A stretch of DNA of 64,000 nt, taken from NCBI RefSeq assembly GCF_004349065.1, contig NZ_SMKZ01000006.1:1-64000 (forward strand), read 5' to 3'. A program made the position numbers and the translations under genes. Positions 9,992-18,855 of this stretch are shown one piece after another. The stretch is from Jiangella asiatica (GTDB taxonomy: Bacteria; Actinomycetota; Actinomycetes; Jiangellales; Jiangellaceae). Numbering within the stretch: the first letter of the stretch is position 1; each line of letters opens with the position of its first letter. The notes under the pieces are model-generated. The model was not told where the DNA came from, did no database searches, and saw only the letters and a program-made list of their open reading frames with translations.

Positions 9992-11286
9992 CGCTTTGCC
10001 GCGGCGATCTTCTCCGAGCCCAGCCGGGGCAGCGCGTAGACGAACAGCGCCACGTGCAGCACGGCGGCGATCAGGTACGGCACGCGCAGCGCCCACTCGC
10101 GGCTGAGGAACGTCTCGCCGACGGCCACCAGCCCGCCGCCGAGCAGCGTCCCGAGCGAGATCGCGCCCCAGCCGAAGAACCGGTACGCCGAGTTGACCCG
10201 GCCGAGCAGGTGGTCGGGGATGATCGTCTGACGCAGCGAGACCGTGATGATGTTCCAAAGCACCACCAGGAAGCCCTGGGTCAGGAAGACCACCCAGACG
10301 AGGATCGGTGACGACGTCAGCCCGATGACGGCCAGCCCGGCGGTGAGCCCGGCCAGCGAGAGGAACAGCGACGGACCGTGGCCGATCCGGGTGGCGACCC
10401 GGTCGGCCAGCAGCGAGCCGATCACCGCGCCTATGGCGACGCCGCTCATGAGCAGGCCGAACGTGGTGGCGGTCAGTCCGAGGACCTCCTGGGCGAACAG
10501 CACGTACACGGCGGTCGCGGCGGTGGTCAGCAGGTTGGTGGCGCCGAGGAGGAACGCGAGCGACCGGAGCAGCGCGTGGCGCCACAGCCAGCGCACGCCT
10601 TCGCCGATCTCGGCCCGCCAGGCGATCCGGCCGCTGGTCACCTTGCCCTTCGGCGCGAACTGACCAGCCAGCGCGAACACCAGAGCGGCGGCGACGGCGA
10701 ACGTCGCGGCGTTGACGAAGAACGGCAGCGCGAACGCCAATCCCAGCAGCAGCCCGGCCAGCGGTGGGCCGACGAACATGTTCACGACGATCTCGGCGCC
10801 CCACATCCGCCCGTTCGCCTTCTCCAGCCGCTCCTTCGGGACGACCGACGGGAGCAGCGTCTGCGCGGTGTTGTCGCGCAGCACCTCGGCAGTGCCCAGC
10901 AGGAACGCCATGACGTAGAGCAGGGCCAGGAGCACGACGCCGTCGTCGGGCAGGGCCGCGGTGCCGTCGGCCACCTCGTCGGGTGTCCCGAGGTCTGACT
11001 GCCAGAACAGCACCACCCACGAGAACGCGAACATGACCGCGAAGCGCAGCACGTCCATCGCGCCGACCAGCTTGCGCCGGTCCAGCCGGTCGGTGATGAC
11101 GCCGGCCGGCAGCGCGAACAGCAGCCACGGGATCTTGGTGGCGAATGTGACCAGCGCGATCTGCAGCGGGTCGCGGGTGACGGCGGTGGCCAGCCAGGGA
11201 ATCGCCACCGCGGAGAGGCCGTCGCCGAGGTTGGCGACGACCGAGCCGCTCCAGAGCTTCCAGTAGTTGCGGCCCAGCGCGCTCAT
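9955..11286 (-). CDS. MFS transporter
   Basis: Major facilitator exporter of 443 residues with about 12 hydrophobic segments, beginning with the typical N-terminal stretch [23 protein letters not shown] found in the multidrug/enterobactin-exporter-like group. ATG 11286 is inside the stop codon of the upstream regulator (ATGA overlap), so both are translated together. The linked ArsR-type regulator suggests induction by the exported compound. Substrate unknown. Its C-terminal codons overlap the end of purL on the other strand. Confidence 0.85.
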   Translation of the reverse strand: MSALGRNYWKLWSGSVVANLGDGLSAVAIPWLATAVTRDPLQIALVTFATKIPWLLFALPAGVITDRLDRRKLVGAMDVLRFAVMFAFSWVVLFWQSDLGTPDEVADGTAALPDDGVVLLALLYVMAFLLGTAEVLRDNTAQTLLPSVVPKERLEKANGRMWGAEIVVNMFVGPPLAGLLLGLAFALPFFVNAATFAVAAALVFALAGQFAPKGKVTSGRIAWRAEIGEGVRWLWRHALLRSLAFLLGATNLLTTAATAVYVLFAQEVLGLTATTFGLLMSGVAIGAVIGSLLADRVATRIGHGPSLFLSLAGLTAGLAVIGLTSSPILVWVVFLTQGFLVVLWNIITVSLRQTIIPDHLLGRVNSAYRFFGWGAISLGTLLGGGLVAVGETFLSREWALRVPYLIAAVLHVALFVYALPRLGSEKIAAAKRQASTAEASVDS

Positions 11287-11873
11287 GCGCCGTCCGCCGG
11301 CTCTGGCAGGTGGCCGCGGGTGGTCGGGTAGATGGCCATCATCAGGCCGTACGTGACCTCGCCGCCGCGCGGTTCGCTGGAGAACTCGGTGAGCAGCTCG
11401 TAGATCCGCTCGCGCCACTCCGCGGCACGCTCGACCGGGATGCGCGCGTAGTGGGTGCTGGAGCCGGACGGGAGGTCCCGCAGGTGCTCGGGGACATGGG
11501 TGGCCTCGGCGACGGAGTGTGCCAGCAGGCCGCCGGGCTCCAGGTCGATGCCTTCGAACTCGTTGCGGCCCCAGTTGTGATAGAGGAACACGCGCGCGGT
11601 GCGGCCGTAGTACTTGGCCTCGATGGCACGCACCTGCTTGGTCCGCACGATGCGGACGAGCCCGGCGTACTCCAGCACCTTCAGGTGGTGCCCGACGGTC
11701 CCCTTCGGCTTGTCCAGTGCGAACGCCAGCTCCGAGGTGGTGGCGGCACGCTCGAGCAGCAGGTGCACGATCTTGAGTCGGGTGTCGTCGAACAGGGCCC
11801 GGTACTGCGCCGGGTCGGTGAGCTCGATCTCGTCGGCGAGCTCATAGTCGGGAACGGCGGACTGGTCGGCCAT
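11283..11873 (-). CDS. ArsR/winged-helix transcriptional regulator
   Basis: 196-residue regulator with a winged helix at about residues 20-90 (DDTRLKIVHLL, then the recognition helix KPKGTVGHHLKVLEYAGLV) and a C-terminal domain of about 100 residues of the kind found in actinobacterial helix-turn-helix proteins linked to MFS exporters. I choose ATG 11873 over the TTG at 11909 because TTGACA (11909-11904) and AACCAT (11885-11880) form a promoter with an 18-base spacer placing transcription start on that ATG; the TTG would then be part of the -35 box. Likely controls itself and the coupled MFS gene. Confidence 0.82.
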   Translation of the reverse strand: MADQSAVPDYELADEIELTDPAQYRALFDDTRLKIVHLLLERAATTSELAFALDKPKGTVGHHLKVLEYAGLVRIVRTKQVRAIEAKYYGRTARVFLYHNWGRNEFEGIDLEPGGLLAHSVAEATHVPEHLRDLPSGSSTHYARIPVERAAEWRERIYELLTEFSSEPRGGEVTYGLMMAIYPTTRGHLPEPADGA

Positions 11874-11879
11874 TCCCGT

Positions 11880-11909
11880 ATGGTTGGCCAATCCCGACCA
11901 TTCTGTCAA
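11880..11909 (-). promoter_or_regulatory. promoter of regulator-MFS operon (leaderless)
   Basis: Consensus TTGACA, 18-base spacer, AACCAT, 6 bases, then ATG 11873. The spacer is rich in TGGCC/GGCCA half-sites, which could be the regulator's own operator. Confidence 0.5.
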
Positions 11910-12013
11910 GCGGCCCTTTGGGAATGATCACGTTCAGCACGAAATCTCGTGTCGCACCATGCTCGCAAGCCTCGTAAAGCGCGTAATCGCCTGGTGGTGT
12001 AGCGCGCGGACCC

Positions 12014-12376
12014 TCAAGGGGTGGCGTCGGCGACGTACTGATCGGCGTACGCGCCCGACGGCTCGATCGGCGTGATCACGTCGACGAGGACGCCGTCGGG
12101 CGCCTTGACGATGAAGTGCCGCTGGCCGAAGGCTTCGCTGCGCAGGTCGAGTGCGACGGGCGAGCCGGCGCCGTGCACCAGCCGCTCGTGTACGCCGTCG
12201 ACGTCGGGGTCCTCGACGTCGAGCAGCAGTCCGCGCGCCGGCCGGCGGTAGACCGCCGGGATGGTCTCGTGCCGTTGGTCGACGAAGGCCAGCTCGACCT
12301 GTGGCGCGTGACGATGCCTGAGGCTCACGTACCAGTCGGCCTCGACGGTGACCTCGAAGTCGACCCCGAGGTGCAC
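12014..12376 (-). pseudogene. VOC (glyoxalase/bleomycin resistance) family gene, N-terminally truncated
   Basis: The frame gives a good VOC C-terminal two thirds: FEVTVEADWYVSL, QVELAFVDQ, LLLDVEDPD, and the closing FGQRHFIVKAPDGVLVDVI. The first beta-alpha unit, which normally carries a metal ligand and the FY...LGF segment, is not recognisable: before VHLGVDFEV the frame reads unrelated sequence. The frame is open upstream to 12457; GTG 12376 is the nearest possible start. Either a decayed gene or a truncated single-half protein. Divergent from the LigT-like gene. Confidence 0.55.
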
Positions 12377-12486
12377 CGAATCATGCCCATCGACGGCCCG
12401 GCCGTCCTCGGCTGGGACGAGTGGCATGCCCTGGACGAGGCGTCGTCCGCGCGCCACCTGCGCGAGGCGCTGCGGCGGCGAGTCCT

Positions 12487-12492
12487 TAACCT
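12487..12492 (+). promoter_or_regulatory. -10 box of the 2H phosphoesterase gene (leaderless)
   Basis: TAACCT, 6 bases, then GTG 12499. Confidence 0.5.
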
Positions 12493-12498
12493 GGGGCC

Positions 12499-13032
12499 GT
12501 GGCCCTTGCCGTGTGCATGCTCCTCGACCCGCGCGCAGAGGCAGCCGTCCGCCGCCTCTGGGTCCGCCTCGAGGAGCGTGGGATCACGTCGCTCGCGTCG
12601 CACACCCACGGCCGGCACGTGCCACACCTCTCGCTCGCGGTGCTGCGCCGCTGGGACGTGGACGAGGTCCGCGCCGCGCTCGACGGCCTGCCCGAGGGGA
12701 AGCCGGTCGACCTGCACTTCGACGGCATCGGGACGTTCCGGCGCGGCCGGTGCTGGCTGGTCTCGGCGGTCACCGCGGACCTCGTCACCCGTCAGGAGCG
12801 GCTCGTCGACGTGCTGCGGAGCTGTGGGTCCGACCTGCACCGCAACTACGAGCCCGGCTCGTGGATCCCGCACTGCACGATCGCTCCGCGCGTCCAGCTG
12901 GCCGACCTCGGCGTGCTGGCAGCCACGGTCTACGACGTCCTGCCCTTGCGCGCGCGGGCGGAACGGGCGGCGTTGATCGACAGTGGCACCGGCCAGCGCT
13001 GGCTACTACCACGCCTCCCTTGTCCGAGATGA
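12499..13032 (+). CDS. 2'-5' RNA ligase/2H phosphoesterase family protein
   Basis: Two HxT/Sx signatures define this superfamily: HLSLAV (about residue 43) and HCTIAP (about residue 125), the paired catalytic histidines of LigT-like cyclic phosphodiesterases. 177 residues fits. Members act on 2',3'-cyclic phosphate or 2'-5' linked RNA or nucleotides; this one's substrate is unknown. Starts at GTG 12499, exactly where a TAACCT box would start a leaderless message. Confidence 0.8.
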   Translation: MALAVCMLLDPRAEAAVRRLWVRLEERGITSLASHTHGRHVPHLSLAVLRRWDVDEVRAALDGLPEGKPVDLHFDGIGTFRRGRCWLVSAVTADLVTRQERLVDVLRSCGSDLHRNYEPGSWIPHCTIAPRVQLADLGVLAATVYDVLPLRARAERAALIDSGTGQRWLLPRLPCPR

Positions 13033-13076
13033 CTTCGCTGACCATCAAGACTATTCTGGTCCGGGAGGTGGCGACC

Positions 13077-13346
13077 ATGGGGCAGGCCGCACACACGGAG
13101 GCATGGAGCGTCGCCGACGCGAAGGCGCGGTTGAGCGAGTTGCTGGAAACAGCGGCTTCAAACGGACCGCAGACCATCAGCCGGCGCGGCCGGCCGGTGG
13201 CGGTGGTGGTCTCGGTCGAGGAATGGGAGCGTCGCAAGCGCCGCCAGGGCACGCTCGCCGAGTTCCTGGCGACGGCACCTGTCGGTGACGAAGACCTAGT
13301 GGTCGAGCGGGTCAAGGGCGGCCGGGTGCGTGAGGTCGACCTGTGA
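13077..13346 (+). CDS. Phd/YefM-type antitoxin (VapB partner)
   Basis: 89-residue DNA-binding antitoxin: AWSVADAKARLSELLE is the Phd/YefM N-terminal fold, then ISRRGRPVAVVVSVEEWERRK; the C-terminal tail would wrap the toxin. ATG 13077 is preceded by GGGAGG (13063-13068). Overlaps the toxin start by 4 bases (GTGA), so both are coupled. By analogy the antitoxin represses its own promoter upstream. Confidence 0.85.
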   Translation: MGQAAHTEAWSVADAKARLSELLETAASNGPQTISRRGRPVAVVVSVEEWERRKRRQGTLAEFLATAPVGDEDLVVERVKGGRVREVDL

Positions 13347-13771
13347 GCTACCTCGTCGACACCAACGTCCTCACCGAGGGGTTCAAGCGGTATCCTGACC
13401 CGTTCGTGGTCGAGTGGCTGGACACCGTGGCGGAGGACACCACGTATGTCAGTGCCATCACGCTCGGTGAGCTCCGCAAGGGCATCGACCAGCTGCCCAC
13501 CGGGCGCCGTCGCGCCAATCTGGAGGCGTGGCTCGTCGGCGGACTGACGCCTCGTTTCGAGGGACGCATCCTCGCGGTGGATGACGAAGTCGCCGACGTC
13601 TGGGGGCGCACCCTGGCGCGCTGCCGCAACGGCGGCCGGCCGGTCGATCCGATCGACGCGCAGATCGCAGCGACCGCACTGTGTCACGACCTGACGGTCG
13701 TGACCAGGAGCGTCCGTGACTTCGCCGCCACGGGCGTCGAGCTGCTCAACCCCTTCAGCGACGACGGGTAG
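13343..13771 (+). CDS. PIN-domain ribonuclease toxin (VapC-type)
   Basis: 142-residue PIN endoribonuclease. Acidic active-site residues are visible: Asp6 in VDTNV, a Glu in the LGELRKG helix, and Asp in DPIDAQIAATAL, with the closing TRSVRDFAATGVELLNPF typical of the FitB/VapC group. GTG start overlaps the antitoxin stop. Cleaves RNA when freed from the antitoxin. Its TAG stop is also the first three bases of the next gene's -10 box. Confidence 0.88.
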   Translation: MSYLVDTNVLTEGFKRYPDPFVVEWLDTVAEDTTYVSAITLGELRKGIDQLPTGRRRANLEAWLVGGLTPRFEGRILAVDDEVADVWGRTLARCRNGGRPVDPIDAQIAATALCHDLTVVTRSVRDFAATGVELLNPFSDDG

Positions 13772-13774
13772 CCT
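13769..13774 (+). promoter_or_regulatory. -10 box of the SCP-domain gene, overlapping the toxin stop codon
   Basis: TAGCCT, 6 bases, GTG 13781. Bases 13769-13771 are the stop codon of the PIN toxin. Confidence 0.5.
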
Positions 13775-13780
13775 GCCGGG

Positions 13781-14572
13781 GTGGCGAAGCGGATCGAGCC
13801 GGCCGCCGGGTGGGCGGCGTATCGGGGCGGACACGAGGCGCTACGGACCTGGCTGGCCACGCTTCCGATCGAGGCCTGGGACCGCTCCAGCGTCCTGGCC
13901 GGCTGGAACGTCGCGGACCTCGCCGCTCACCTCGTCCTGGTGGCCGAGGCGGTGACGTCGGTCGCGCCGGCGCCGCGCGGGGTCCGCGCGCAGACCGTCA
14001 GCGACTACCTGGCCGCGTACGCACCCGCGGCGCGTGAGCAGGCCGGCCGCACCCGCGCCATCGCCGACGACGCCGGCCGCGAGCCCGAGCGCATCCTCGC
14101 CGCGGTCGACGAACGGCACGCGGCGGCCACCCGGACCATCGACGAGCTGGGCCCGGACGACGTCGTCGTGACCACGCGGCGGGTACCGGTCCGGCTCGCG
14201 GACTTCCTGGTCACGCGGGTCATCGAGGTGGCCGTGCACGCCGACGACCTCGGCCGGTCGGTCCCGGACGCCGGCACGCCGGACCTCCCGCGCGACACGC
14301 TCCGGCTCGCCGTGCGAGCACTGCTCGACGTGCTCGCGCAGCGCGCCCCAGGCCGCAGCGTCGAGGTGCGGGTGCCGCCGTTCGCCGCGATCCAGTGCAT
14401 CGAGGGCCCCCGGCACACGCGCGGCACGCCACCGAACACCGTCGACCTCGCGTCGGCGTCCTGGCTGCGCCTCGCCGCCGGCCGGACCACCTGGGACCAC
14501 GAGGTCGCGTCCGGCGCGGTGCTGGCCAGCGGCCGCCGGGCCGACCTGTCGGCGCACCTGCCGCTGCTGTGA
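13781..14572 (+). CDS. maleylpyruvate isomerase/bacterial sterol-carrier family protein
   Basis: 263 residues in two parts. The N-terminal four-helix DinB-like domain carries the mycothiol-dependent isomerase pattern (LAGWNVADLAAHL, about residues 40-52, and a later His in EVAVHADDLG). The C-terminal part ends with the SCP motif GTPPNTVDLASASWLRLAAG. Such proteins may use mycothiol to modify small molecules, but the reaction is unknown here. In several actinomycetes relatives lie near purF. It converges on the anti-sigma gene with a 15-base gap. Confidence 0.78.
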   Translation: MAKRIEPAAGWAAYRGGHEALRTWLATLPIEAWDRSSVLAGWNVADLAAHLVLVAEAVTSVAPAPRGVRAQTVSDYLAAYAPAAREQAGRTRAIADDAGREPERILAAVDERHAAATRTIDELGPDDVVVTTRRVPVRLADFLVTRVIEVAVHADDLGRSVPDAGTPDLPRDTLRLAVRALLDVLAQRAPGRSVEVRVPPFAAIQCIEGPRHTRGTPPNTVDLASASWLRLAAGRTTWDHEVASGAVLASGRRADLSAHLPLL

Positions 14573-14587
14573 TGCCGTCGACGGCGG

Positions 14588-15412
14588 TCAGCCGGCCAGG
14601 TCGGCGGTGAATACCGTCCCGTCCGCGGCCACGAGGTCGATCTGGTCGATGTCGCGAATGTCGGCGTCGATGGTGGCACCGGTACCTCCGCCGGCCTCGG
14701 ACACCTCGCAGTCGGCGACACTCTCCGTCCCGGCGGCCGTTGCCACGACGACGTCGTAGGTGCCCGGCTCGACTGTGTCGTCCAGCACGGTGAACACCCA
14801 CGACGGCTCGCCTTGATAGAGGAAGACGTGGCCGACCTGGTCGCCGTCGGTGTCGTGGACCGGTGCGGCGTGGAAGTATCGGCCGTTCGCCACGTCCAGC
14901 GTCTCTCGGTAGCTGGCGGCGAGGTCACGGTCCTCCGAGGTGGACTGCCAGACCACACCGGCACTGATGCCCGCGGCGGCGGCAGCGACCCCCGCGGCCG
15001 CCGCCAGCGCCTGCGGCCACCGGCGGCGACCGGTCAGCGGCGTCACCGTCGCCGGCTCGTGCGGTTCGACGGTGGCGTCAGGATGCGCGCCGGCACGCGG
15101 GCCGGCGTGCTCGGCGGCAGGACCGGGCATCGGCTCGGCGGCCTCCGCCGCGACGTCGTCGTCGTCCGGCTCCGCGCTCAGTTCGGCGATCCGGGCCAGC
15201 ACGGCACCCTCGAACCCGGCCGGCGGGTCGTGCTCCGGGGCCACCAGCAGAACCTCGTCGGCGACCCTCGTCAACTCCTCCAGCTCGCGGCGGCAGTCGG
15301 GGCACTCGGCCAGGTGGCTCAGCACCCGGGCACGGTCCGGGCCGCTGGCGGCACCGGTCGCGACTTCGACCAGTGCATCGGCGATGTCGCCGCACCTCGT
15401 CGGCTCAACCAT
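14588..15412 (-). CDS. anti-sigma factor (zinc-finger, RskA-like)
   Basis: 274 residues: an N-terminal zf-HC2 module with HLAECPDC (HxxxCxxC, about residues 32-39), an acidic/Pro-rich linker, one membrane span at about 135-155 (Ala-rich stretch after GRRRWPQ), and an extracytoplasmic beta domain of the RskA type ending in TVFTADLAG. It would hold the ECF sigma factor at the membrane until a signal triggers release. Starts 8 bases inside the end of the sigma gene, so the two are coupled. Confidence 0.88.
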   Translation of the reverse strand: MVEPTRCGDIADALVEVATGAASGPDRARVLSHLAECPDCRRELEELTRVADEVLLVAPEHDPPAGFEGAVLARIAELSAEPDDDDVAAEAAEPMPGPAAEHAGPRAGAHPDATVEPHEPATVTPLTGRRRWPQALAAAAGVAAAAAGISAGVVWQSTSEDRDLAASYRETLDVANGRYFHAAPVHDTDGDQVGHVFLYQGEPSWVFTVLDDTVEPGTYDVVVATAAGTESVADCEVSEAGGGTGATIDADIRDIDQIDLVAADGTVFTADLAG

Positions 15413-15941
15413 GTCTCACCTCGAGCATCGTGCGCAGCCGAGACAGCCCGGTGCGAATGCGTGTCTTGGCTGTTCCCAGCGGAATCTTTTCCTGCTCGCT
15501 GATCTCCCGTGCGGTCAGACCGAAATGGACGGACAGCAGGACGGCGACCGCCTGCTCACGAGGGATCGCGCGCAAGGCGGTGGTGATCCGGTCGCTGTCA
15601 GCGACGCGGTCGCCGTCGTTGTTCGGTGCCACCAGCATCTCGGCCATCAGGACCGGCTCGGTGGCCAGCTCGCGGCGCACCCGCAACACGTCGATGGCCA
15701 CGTTGCGGGTGATCGTGAGCAGCCAGGTCGAGGCCTGGGCACGTCGGGCATCGTAGTTGCCCGCATGCCGCCAGGCTCGCACGAACGCCTCCTGGGCCAC
15801 CTCCTCGGCGACGGCGGGAACACCGACGACCGACAGCGCCAAGCCATAGACGCGGCCCTGGTGGCGGCGGACGAACGCGGCCATCGCGTCAGCATCGCCG
15901 GCGGCCACGCCGGCGAGCAGTGCCTCGTCCGACACACTCAC
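15405..15941 (-). CDS. ECF-family RNA polymerase sigma factor
   Basis: 178 residues with sigma region 2 (FVRRHQGRVYGLALSVVG, then the -10 recognition helix AQEAFVRAWRHAGNYD and WLLTITRNVAIDVLR) and region 4 (LTAREISEQEKIPLGTAKTRIRTGLSRLR). The cognate anti-sigma gene overlaps its 3' end. Probably SigK-like because its partner is RskA-like, but this assignment is only by neighbourhood. GTG start. Confidence 0.92.
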   Translation of the reverse strand: MSVSDEALLAGVAAGDADAMAAFVRRHQGRVYGLALSVVGVPAVAEEVAQEAFVRAWRHAGNYDARRAQASTWLLTITRNVAIDVLRVRRELATEPVLMAEMLVAPNNDGDRVADSDRITTALRAIPREQAVAVLLSVHFGLTAREISEQEKIPLGTAKTRIRTGLSRLRTMLEVRHG

Positions 15942-15992
15942 ATCCTGATATACGAGGGCGGACGCCGAATCGATTGGCCCCCGCTTCCGGGG

Positions 15993-16277
15993 TCACTCGG
16001 CGGTGCGGTCATCGGGGAGTCCAGTGACGACGACGGGGCGCAGCCACGTCCACGCTGCGAAGATCGCGGCCGCTATGAGCAGCCCGACGCCGGTCCACAG
16101 GTTGACGTTGATGCCGTCGGCCTTGTCGAGGTCGGCGTCGCTGGTGGCGAAGAGACCCATAGCCAGCAGCACCAGGCCGAAGATGCCGAAGAGGCCGGCG
16201 ATGACCACGCGGATATCGAACAGCCCGGCCCGGCGCGGCCTGGCGGCCGAGTCCGGGGGTGTTCCCTTGAGGCTCAT
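15993..16277 (-). CDS. small membrane protein beside the symporter
   Basis: 94 residues with two spans, about 22-44 and 61-81. Placed 10 bases after the symporter stop and so in its operon; small DUF-type membrane partners often accompany SSS symporters in actinobacteria. No known function. Confidence 0.65.
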   Translation of the reverse strand: MSLKGTPPDSAARPRRAGLFDIRVVIAGLFGIFGLVLLAMGLFATSDADLDKADGINVNLWTGVGLLIAAAIFAAWTWLRPVVVTGLPDDRTAE

Positions 16278-16287
16278 GTCCGGCTCC

Positions 16288-17973
16288 TCAGAAGAAGATG
16301 ATGTTGAGTGCGATGATCAGCACCAGCGCGATGCCGGCCATCAGGCCCGGTCGCTGGTACCAGGCCTCGTCGCGGTCACGGGGATCGCGCAGGTCTTCCT
16401 TCGGCGTCAGCCCGTAGACCAGGCCCACCAGCTCGCGCTCCGGCTTGGGTGCGGTGGCCCTGCTCACGACCACGCTGACGACGACGTCGACGACGAACGC
16501 CGCTCCGGCGGCGAGGAACGCCGAGCCCTGACCGGGCAGGTCGAGTACCCCGGTCTCGGAGAGGACGAACACGGTCACGGCCGACAGCGTTCCCGCCACC
16601 AGCCCGATCCAACCCGCCGCGGCGGTCATTCGCTTCCAGAACATGCCGAGGATGAACGTGGCGAACAACGGCGCGTTGAAGAACGAGAACAGCTGCTGCA
16701 GGTAGTCCATCAGGTTCGAGTAGCCGGACGCGATGAACGCGGTGCCGATGGCCGCGACCGTCGCGACGACGGTGATGGTGCGGCCGACGCGCAGGTAGTA
16801 CTGGTCCTCGCGGTCCTTGACGACGTAGCGCTGCCAGATGTCGTAGCTGAAGACGGTGTTGAACGAGCTGATGTTCGCGGCCATGCCCGCCATGAACGAC
16901 GCGAGCAGACCGGCGATCGCGAGACCCAGCATGCCGTTGGGCAGCAGGTCGCGGATGAGCAGCAGGATCGCGTCGTTGTAGTCGACACCGGCCGCGTCGG
17001 ACTGTGTCTGCTTGAACTCCGACAGCTCGGGCACGATGATCGCGGCGATCATGCCCGGGATCACGACCAGGAACGGGATGAACATCTTGGGGTACGCGCC
17101 GATGATCGGCGTACGCCGGGCCGCCGACATGCTCTTGGACGCCATCGCCCGCTGCACCTCGACGAAGTTCGTCGTCCAGTACCCGAAGGACAGGACGAAC
17201 CCTAGACCGAACACGATGCCGACGACCGAGAGCACACTGGAGTCGAACCCGGCCAGCTCGTTGCCGGGCCAGGCGCTCATCTGCTCGGTGGAGCCGGTGG
17301 AGTCGCGGACGCCGTCGACCAGCCCGTCCCAGCCGCCGACGCGGTTCAGCGCCACCATGGTCAGCGGGAACAACGCCGCGACGATGACGAAGAACTGCAG
17401 CACCTCGTTGTAGATGGCCGCCGACAGCCCGCCCAGGGTGATGTAGCTCAGCACGATCACCGCCGCGGCCACGATGGCCACCGGCGTCGGCCAACCCAGT
17501 AACGCGTTGACCAGCGTGGCCAGCAGGAACAGGTTCACGCCGGCGATGAGCACCTGCGCGGCGGCGAAGCTGATGGCATTGACCAGGTGAGCCGCCGGGC
17601 CGAACCGGCGCAGCATGAACTCCGGCACGCTGCGCACCTTGGAGCCGTAGTAGAACGGCATCATCACGATGCCGAGGAACAGCATCGCCGGCACCGCGCC
17701 GACCCAGAAGTAGTGCATCGTCGGCATGCCGTACTCGGCGCCGTTGGCCGACATGCCGACGATCTCGATGGCGCCCAGGTTCGCCGAGATGAACGCGAGC
17801 CCGGTCACCCACGCCGGCAGCGACCTGCCGGACAGGAAGAAGTCCAGGCTGTCGGAGACGGCGTACCGCGCCATCACCCCGATGCCCAGCACGAACGCGA
17901 AATAAACCGCGATCAGCGTGTAGTCCCAGAACCCGGCGTCCAGTCGCAAGCTCGCGTCCGCGACCAGGGTCAT
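16288..17973 (-). CDS. sodium:solute symporter (SSS family, sugar-type)
   Basis: 561 residues with about 14 spans. The N-terminus matches the SGLT/SglT branch: FFLSGRSLPAWVTGLAFISANLGAIEIVGMSANGAEYG (only in part quoted elsewhere) carries the GR..P and sodium-site helix; later WTTNFVEVQRAM and the GLLASFMAGMAANISSFNTVF helix are typical. Drives uptake of a sugar or similar solute with sodium. I use ATG 17973, with AGGAG 8 bases upstream, rather than 17994. The rhamnose operon starts 2.4 kb away but is separated by two other genes, so a role in rhamnose uptake is only a guess. Confidence 0.88.
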   Translation of the reverse strand: MTLVADASLRLDAGFWDYTLIAVYFAFVLGIGVMARYAVSDSLDFFLSGRSLPAWVTGLAFISANLGAIEIVGMSANGAEYGMPTMHYFWVGAVPAMLFLGIVMMPFYYGSKVRSVPEFMLRRFGPAAHLVNAISFAAAQVLIAGVNLFLLATLVNALLGWPTPVAIVAAAVIVLSYITLGGLSAAIYNEVLQFFVIVAALFPLTMVALNRVGGWDGLVDGVRDSTGSTEQMSAWPGNELAGFDSSVLSVVGIVFGLGFVLSFGYWTTNFVEVQRAMASKSMSAARRTPIIGAYPKMFIPFLVVIPGMIAAIIVPELSEFKQTQSDAAGVDYNDAILLLIRDLLPNGMLGLAIAGLLASFMAGMAANISSFNTVFSYDIWQRYVVKDREDQYYLRVGRTITVVATVAAIGTAFIASGYSNLMDYLQQLFSFFNAPLFATFILGMFWKRMTAAAGWIGLVAGTLSAVTVFVLSETGVLDLPGQGSAFLAAGAAFVVDVVVSVVVSRATAPKPERELVGLVYGLTPKEDLRDPRDRDEAWYQRPGLMAGIALVLIIALNIIFF

Positions 17974-18318
17974 GTCGTCACTCCTGGCAGGCAAGTCGCC
18001 GCCGCCGGCGCGGGCGGTGGGGCACCGGCCCGTCCGGCGCCATCCGTGACCCTACCCGTTAGTAGTGGTCACATCCGTTGTTGTCGATGATTGTGTGCTG
18101 CGCTAGGAGCGCCTGATCCAGGTGCTGGGGTGGGTGCGCCGGATGATGCCGGCCCCGAGGCGGGCATGAATCCGGCTCGCGTCATCCGGTGCGCCCGCGG
18201 GCCGCTCACGCGTTACGGTCCTCGCGGGCGCACGGCCTGGACGAGGCGGTCGAGCACGGACTGCCCCCGGTCCCCGAACCCGAGGGCCGGTCGCGGTCCT
18301 CGTTGCCGACGAGAGCCG
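17974..18318. other. intergenic region without a gene
   Basis: About 345 bases between the symporter start and the VOC gene's 3' end. Apart from the palindrome at 18046-18072 I see no gene, RNA or terminator in it. Confidence 0.5.
18046..18072. promoter_or_regulatory. palindrome upstream of the symporter
   Basis: GTGACC (18046-18051) and GGTCAC (18067-18072) form an inverted repeat with a 15-base spacer, about 75 bases upstream of the symporter ATG. Possible operator. Confidence 0.3.
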
Positions 18319-18699
18319 TCAGAGTGGGTTGAGGCGGGCCTTGAGCAGGCAGAACTCGTTGCCTTCGGGGTCGGCGAGGACGTGCCATTGCTCCTCGCCG
18401 GTCTGGCCGATGTCGGCCGGGCGTGCCCCGAGGTTCAGGAGGCGTTCGAGTTCGGCGTCCTGGTCGCGGTCGGTGGCGTTGACGTCGATGTGCAGCCGGG
18501 ACTTCCCCTTCTCAGGCTCGTCTCTGCGACTGAGGATGATCGTCGGCTGCGGGCCGCCGAACCCTTCGCGCGGCCCGATCTCCACCGAGCCGTCATCCTC
18601 GCGATCGAGCACAACGAAGTCCAGGACCTCGCACCAGAACCGCGCCAGCACCTCAGGGTCGCGGCAACCGAGCACGAGCTCACTGATACGGCATGCCAT
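18319..18699 (-). CDS. VOC family (glyoxalase-like) protein
   Basis: 126-residue single VOC module: opening ISELVLGCRDPEVLARFWCEVLDF, middle LHIDVNATDRDQ and closing HVLADPEGNEFCLL, so the metal-site positions are largely kept. This actinobacterial group is called glyoxalase-like domain; substrate unknown. A TAGGTT box sits 5 bases upstream of the ATG. Confidence 0.8.
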   Translation of the reverse strand: MACRISELVLGCRDPEVLARFWCEVLDFVVLDREDDGSVEIGPREGFGGPQPTIILSRRDEPEKGKSRLHIDVNATDRDQDAELERLLNLGARPADIGQTGEEQWHVLADPEGNEFCLLKARLNPL

Positions 18700-18855
18700 G
18701 GGCGAACCTACTCTCGGTGTGGAACCTGGCCGGGTCGCCGCACACGGATCTCTCGGGCTCCCGCGGTGAGAACACTCCGGCGACCGTACCGGACGACGCG
18801 AGCAGCGGCGAGTTGATTTCCGACCCTTCGCCTGACCGGGCCGCGAGGCCGCGCC

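Noticed and set aside
16288-17973. Assigning the sodium symporter as the rhamnose transporter
   Set aside because: Two unrelated genes separate it from the rhamnose operon and it lacks the LacI-type operator seen there.
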